NCBI RefSeq assembly: GCF_008087345.1
Contig: NZ_VHIB01000014.1
Location: 1 to 64,000 of the forward strand
Reading direction: 5' to 3'
DNA: 64,000 nucleotides
Source of the DNA: Nocardioides caldifontis
Lineage (GTDB): Bacteria; Actinomycetota; Actinomycetes; Propionibacteriales; Nocardioidaceae
The notes under the pieces: generated by a model
The model's database searches: none
Seen by the model: the letters and a program-made list of their open reading frames with translations, nothing else
Told to the model about the DNA's origin: nothing
Position numbers and translations under genes: made by a program
Shown here: piece by piece, positions 60,661-64,000 of the stretch
Numbering within the stretch: position 1 is the stretch's first letter
Layout of the letters: each line of letters begins with the position of its first letter

Positions 60661-62648
60661 CGGCGTTCGTGGAGCCGTAGTAGTTCCTCGTTGTAGCGCC
60701 GGAGTTCCTCGTCATTGTCACGCGCGGCGCGCCTGTCGTACCGCCTCGCCTCGCGCATGTCCGAGCGTACCCACGCCCAGATCAATCCGAATCCCAGGAT
60801 CGCGATCGGATAGTCGCCCAGCACCCAACCCAGGGTGGCGCCAATGTACTGATCCCGCTCTGGTGAGTTGCCCCACTCACGTCCTAGAGCGGTGAACCAG
60901 TCCTCGGCGAGTACCTGGGTCTTGCTCATCAACGACACCGAGAACAGCGCGTGGAACCCGAACGTCACGAGAAGAGTGACGAGCCGCAGCGGATGCGGCT
61001 GTCGGGCTGGACCGGGGTCGATACCGCAAATGGCCGAGGCCAGCAGGTAGCCGGTCGCCAGGAAGTGGAAAACCATCAACAGGTGGACGGTGTGGCTGCG
61101 TAGCGAGAGCTCGAACAGCGACGAGGAGTAGAACACGACCAGGCTGATCACGAAGAGCCCCGCCGCGACCACCGGGTTCCCTAGAACCCGGAGGTACCAG
61201 GAGTGAATCGCCAGCAACAGCCACTCGCGAGGACCCCGAGAGCCATCCCTGCGAGCTCGCAGCGTTCGAAGCGCCAACGTCACCGGCGCCCCCAGCACCA
61301 GAAACGTGGGCGCTGCCGTCGCGATGGTCATGTGCTGCACCATGTGCATGCTGAACAGCACGTCGCCGTACACCCCCGGCGAGCCACTGGTGGCCCAGAT
61401 CAGCATGGCGGCACCGATGAGCCAAGCCGCACTTCGCCCCACCGGCCATGCATCGCCGCGTCGGTGAAGTTTGAGTACCCCCGCGAAGTAGACACCGACT
61501 GCGAGCACGGAAAGGGGTGTCCAGAACGTGTCAACGCGCCACTGCGTCAAGAAGGTACCCATGTCGAGCGAAGGCGGCATGGAGAAACCCAACAGGGCCT
61601 CGGCCGGGGTCGCAGCCTCCCGTCCCGGTGGCGTTGGGGTGCGGCTCAACGCGACGCCCACAGCCATGGCCGCGGCCATGACGCCGAGCTCCGCTCCGGA
61701 GAGGCGGAGGAACCACGACGTTGAGGCTCCACCCTTGCTTGAGCCGCTGAGCGCAGGAATCGTTTGACGGCGATGCCAAGCGCCAGCGCCCAGCAAAGTC
61801 ACCAAGGCACCACCCTTGATAACGAGCAGGACCCCGTAAGACGTGGACAGGTTCGCCCAGCTGCCGAGCCGAAGCCAAGCGGCTGTCACTCCCGAGACCG
61901 CAACCAGCGCCGCCGCCCAGCCAGCGAGGGTCGAGTAGCGGTTCACCACCCGCGGGAGTTGCTCATCACTCAGATGCCGGCGCACCAGCAGCAGAGCCGC
62001 GAGCCCGCCGCCCCACACGCTGATGCCGAGCAGGTGCGCCATCTGAGCGTTCACCGCGACGTCGTGATTGAGGTCCCCGGCGGCATGTCCGGTGGTCGCC
62101 AGCGGCCACAGCGCCACCACGGACACGACGGCCAGCACAGCGGTGGTCGTCAGGTTCCGCGTGAACATGGTGCCGATAGCGGTGACCGCGGCGAGGGTGG
62201 AGCTGAGCAGCATCACGCGCCCTAGCTCGACGTCGGTGAGGAAACTGCCTAGATACTGCATGCCGCCCGGAGCAAGCGGATCGACACCGGCGACGTCGCC
62301 GTAGGTGAACACCACGTTGGCGAGTCCACTCCACACCCACAACGATCCGGCAACCGAAGCGACGGCGAGGCCGCGTGCCCGCGTGCCTGTAACCAGGCGC
62401 CGAGTGTCGTGACTGCTGGGCGGCAGCACCGTGGCGGTAAGGGTCAGGGCTCCAACAGTCAGTGCGGCGCTAAGGTCGCGGATCGCTCGCGAAATCGGCA
62501 ACCCGTACCGCACCGCGTTCCCGGGATCGCTGAGTCCTGTCTCGGCCGGGGGAGCGAGGGCACCGTTCCACCGCAGCAGCAGGACCGCAAGCAGAGGCAC
62601 GCCGAGTATCAGCGCGACCGCGTAGAGTCGCGGGAGCACCGTCTTCAC
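60657..62648 (-). CDS. CopD - CtaG (caa3-type assembly) fusion membrane protein
   Basis: GTG 62648 overlaps the copC stop by 4 bp and gives 663 aa. The N-half (about 1-330) is CopD-like with about eight helices, including ATTGHAAGDLNHDVAVNAQM and HLLGISVWGGGLAALLLVRR with His residues for copper. The C-half (about 380-640) is the caa3_CtaG domain with FWTPLSVLAVGVYFAG, FSMHMVQHMTIATAAPTFLV and LMVFHFLATGYLLASAICGI. It probably imports copper and helps build the CuA/CuB sites of cytochrome oxidase. The fusion is common in actinobacteria. Confidence 0.87.
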   Translation of the reverse strand: MKTVLPRLYAVALILGVPLLAVLLLRWNGALAPPAETGLSDPGNAVRYGLPISRAIRDLSAALTVGALTLTATVLPPSSHDTRRLVTGTRARGLAVASVAGSLWVWSGLANVVFTYGDVAGVDPLAPGGMQYLGSFLTDVELGRVMLLSSTLAAVTAIGTMFTRNLTTTAVLAVVSVVALWPLATTGHAAGDLNHDVAVNAQMAHLLGISVWGGGLAALLLVRRHLSDEQLPRVVNRYSTLAGWAAALVAVSGVTAAWLRLGSWANLSTSYGVLLVIKGGALVTLLGAGAWHRRQTIPALSGSSKGGASTSWFLRLSGAELGVMAAAMAVGVALSRTPTPPGREAATPAEALLGFSMPPSLDMGTFLTQWRVDTFWTPLSVLAVGVYFAGVLKLHRRGDAWPVGRSAAWLIGAAMLIWATSGSPGVYGDVLFSMHMVQHMTIATAAPTFLVLGAPVTLALRTLRARRDGSRGPREWLLLAIHSWYLRVLGNPVVAAGLFVISLVVFYSSSLFELSLRSHTVHLLMVFHFLATGYLLASAICGIDPGPARQPHPLRLVTLLVTFGFHALFSVSLMSKTQVLAEDWFTALGREWGNSPERDQYIGATLGWVLGDYPIAILGFGLIWAWVRSDMREARRYDRRAARDNDEELRRYNEELLRLHERR

Positions 62649-63280
62649 GGCTCGCGCCGCGCCGACCGGTTCCGCTGCGCCGCGAGGAAGAGGACCACGA
62701 CCGCGGCGGGTATCAAGATCAGAGCGCCCACCAAACCCCACAACGAGTCGCTGTTCTCTCCGCTGGCGGACTCACCTGGGGCTGAAGATGGCTGGTCGGC
62801 CGACCTGGTCGCCGCATCCGGTGACGGCGTCGAACTTGGTGTCGGTGACGGGGAGGAAGGGCTACGGGTTCCGGCGGTGAACTCGACCGTCCCGGTGACG
62901 GGGTGCCCGTCGGCCGACACCACGCGGTATCCGACCACCCAGGCCGTCCGTTCTTCCTCCGCGGCGCCGTCCGGGACTGTCCCAACGACTTGTTGGCCAG
63001 TGACCGCGGTGTCCAACCTCACCGGTTCGTCCTCGCCAATCGTGAGGGAGACCTGAGCGAACTCGGGAGAGATGTTCTCCGTGAAGGTGAGCTGGATCGT
63101 CGTGGGAACCCCCTTCACGCGGGCACCGTCGGCCGGCGCCGAGCTCTCCAAGCCCGTGTGCGCCGACGCTGGCGCCACGCAGAGGGCGACCAACGCGAAA
63201 CCAGTGGCTGCGATAGTCACGAGCGTTGACGTGAGCCGAGCGAAGCGGCGGCGGCCCCAAGGCCGCAGGGCTACCCTCAT
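62645..63280 (-). CDS. CopC copper-binding protein with C-terminal membrane anchor
   Basis: ATG 63280 overlaps the upstream stop (ATGA) and gives 211 aa. A signal peptide ends before AHTGLESSAPADGA, which leaves the N-terminal His as copper ligand. The CopC beta-barrel goes on with TIQLTFTENISPEF and ends SADGHPVTGTVEFTA with the second His ligand. A Ser/Pro linker and a C-terminal helix (WGLVGALILIPAAVVVLFLA) anchor it. It delivers copper to the CopD half encoded next. Confidence 0.88.
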   Translation of the reverse strand: MRVALRPWGRRRFARLTSTLVTIAATGFALVALCVAPASAHTGLESSAPADGARVKGVPTTIQLTFTENISPEFAQVSLTIGEDEPVRLDTAVTGQQVVGTVPDGAAEEERTAWVVGYRVVSADGHPVTGTVEFTAGTRSPSSPSPTPSSTPSPDAATRSADQPSSAPGESASGENSDSLWGLVGALILIPAAVVVLFLAAQRNRSARREP

Positions 63281-63624
63281 GACCGGATCTCGCCGATCAG
63301 CCATGTCCCTGCGATGAGGAGACTGATGAGAAGTGCGACCACCGCGCCGAAGACGAGGGGCAACCAAGAGCCGCTCTCCGTGTGCTCGCCCTCGTCCGTG
63401 ACGCCGTTCTCGACGTCGGTCTGGGCAGCGACTCTATCGATGTCCCGAGCCACCTCGCCGTCCGCATCCCCCACCGTATCCGCGGCGGCGTACCTGGAAG
63501 CGTCAACCTGCTGCTCGCCGTGCGCTCTTGTGACTTTGTCAGGGGCAACGTGCGGCGGCTCTTCGACGGGCACCGCCGTCTCCGGGAGCGGGTGGCTGCG
63601 TGCGGACGCAGGGTTCTCCGCCAT
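63277..63624 (-). CDS. Tail-anchored small protein heading the copC operon
   Basis: ATG 63624 follows AAGGAGG and gives 115 aa. The first 80 residues are polar and acidic; the last part is one helix (LPLVFGAVVALLISLLIAGT). No family is recognised. It heads the copC - copD/ctaG operon and is divergent from the BlaI-type regulator gene. Confidence 0.7.
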   Translation of the reverse strand: MAENPASARSHPLPETAVPVEEPPHVAPDKVTRAHGEQQVDASRYAAADTVGDADGEVARDIDRVAAQTDVENGVTDEGEHTESGSWLPLVFGAVVALLISLLIAGTWLIGEIRS

Positions 63625-63738
63625 GGCGTTCCTCCTTGGACGACCTGCCGCTGGCCCCTGCGAGAAGTTCCTTGGCGCGAGCTCAGCTTCAATGTGAATG
63701 AGACGATGGCGCTCCGATCGACGGCGCGCCGGGAGCAA

Positions 63739-63757
63739 TCTACTATGTGGGATAGAA
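63739..63757. promoter_or_regulatory. Possible BlaI/CopY-type operator
   Basis: The imperfect dyad TCTACTATGTGGGATAGAA, with CTAT and ATAG arms around a short centre, lies between the divergent starts at 63624 and 63794. BlaI-family repressors bind such short dyads in the promoter of the genes they control. It is the only AT-rich palindrome in the spacer. Confidence 0.4.
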
Positions 63758-63793
63758 CAATCACACGCGGAGTCCGGCGCCGAGGAGGAGCTG

Positions 63794-64000
63794 TTGCGGA
63801 GTCTGGGAGCGCTAGAGGGTGAGATCATGCGGTGCCTGTGGTCCGCGCCGACTTCACGATCCGTTCGTGAGGTCCTCGAGGAGCTGGATCGAGACAAGCC
63901 CCTGGCCTACACCACGGTCATGACCGTGCTGGAGAACCTTCACCGCAAGGGTTTCGTCAGGCGTGAGAAGGCTGGCCGCGCTTTCCGCTATACCTCGACG
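63794..64000 (+). CDS. BlaI/MecI/CopY-family repressor, cut by the right edge
   Basis: TTG 63794 follows GGAGGAG and stays open to the window end (69 codons). The sequence LRSLGALEGEIMRCLWSAP, then VREVLEELDRDKPLAYTTVM and VLENLHRKGFVRREKAGRAF is the winged-helix of the BlaI/CopY family. In actinobacteria such repressors often control copper and oxidase-assembly genes and are followed by an M56 peptidase sensor; what follows here is beyond the window. Confidence 0.85.
   Translation, partial: MRSLGALEGEIMRCLWSAPTSRSVREVLEELDRDKPLAYTTVMTVLENLHRKGFVRREKAGRAFRYTST

Noticed and set aside
1-64000. CRISPR arrays and rRNA genes
   Set aside because: No set of regularly spaced identical repeats and no rRNA-like sequence was seen.

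Overview
The window is GC-rich throughout, many genes start with GTG, and gene families such as DUF3817, SCO6880, DUF6112, BTAD-domain proteins and an actinobacterial Tad pilus point to an actinobacterium, most likely Nocardioides or a relative (inference from family content and style; no rRNA or tRNA is present to confirm it). The window is mostly accessory DNA: an integrative-conjugative-element (ICE)-like region that carries a phage-defence locus at its left side and, at its right, a respiratory and copper-handling block that may be chromosomal.

Left part (1-8 kb). A minus-strand operon runs from 6184 down to 75: an unknown 272-aa protein, an XRE-ImmA/IrrE regulator or protease, a GajA-like OLD ATPase/TOPRIM nuclease, a GajB-like UvrD-family helicase, and a 57-aa protein. 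This is a Gabija-like defence locus with extra upstream genes. It is followed by an IS110-family transposase gene disrupted by a 37-bp out-of-frame insertion.

Conjugation genes (8-36 kb, minus strand, read from 36 kb down). The order is primase-polymerase, two unknown proteins, ParB-like protein, VirB8/TcpC-like protein, M23 peptidase, two DUF6112-like membrane proteins, a VirB6/TrbL-like channel protein, a SCO6880-type protein, a small protein and VirB4; then, past an insertion, an ArdC-like antirestriction protein, a small protein, the VirD4/TraG coupling protein, SSB and three unknowns. Most genes overlap by 4 bp. Between virB4 and the ArdC-like gene lies about 11.5 kb of foreign cargo (14.2-25.7 kb): a three-gene tyrosine-recombinase module, a mer-like operon with its MerR regulator, a decayed copy of the virB4 3' end, and LuxR, TetR, SRPBCC and membrane-protein genes. 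The sequence GCTCAGGTTC recurs at three block junctions (14213, 20750, 25665), so the cargo looks like stacked site-specific insertions.

Tad pilus and relaxase (36-54.6 kb). An ATP-binding anti-sigma-like protein, a 1033-aa LysM/BTAD membrane protein, TadE/G-like pseudopilins, a Flp pilin, TadC, TadB, TadA, a TadZ-like protein, a SAF/CpaB-like protein, a secreted PKD-like protein and a lipoprotein form one minus-strand cluster. Divergent from it is a MobF (TrwC/TraA-type) relaxase-helicase, followed by a small membrane protein and two secreted cell-wall proteins.

Right part (54.7-64 kb). Cytochrome bd oxidase genes cydAB, a DUF3817 protein, a large membrane protein, a second anti-sigma-like protein, and a copper/oxidase-assembly operon (small membrane protein, CopC, CopD-CtaG fusion) read toward the left from a divergent BlaI/CopY-type repressor that is cut by the right edge.
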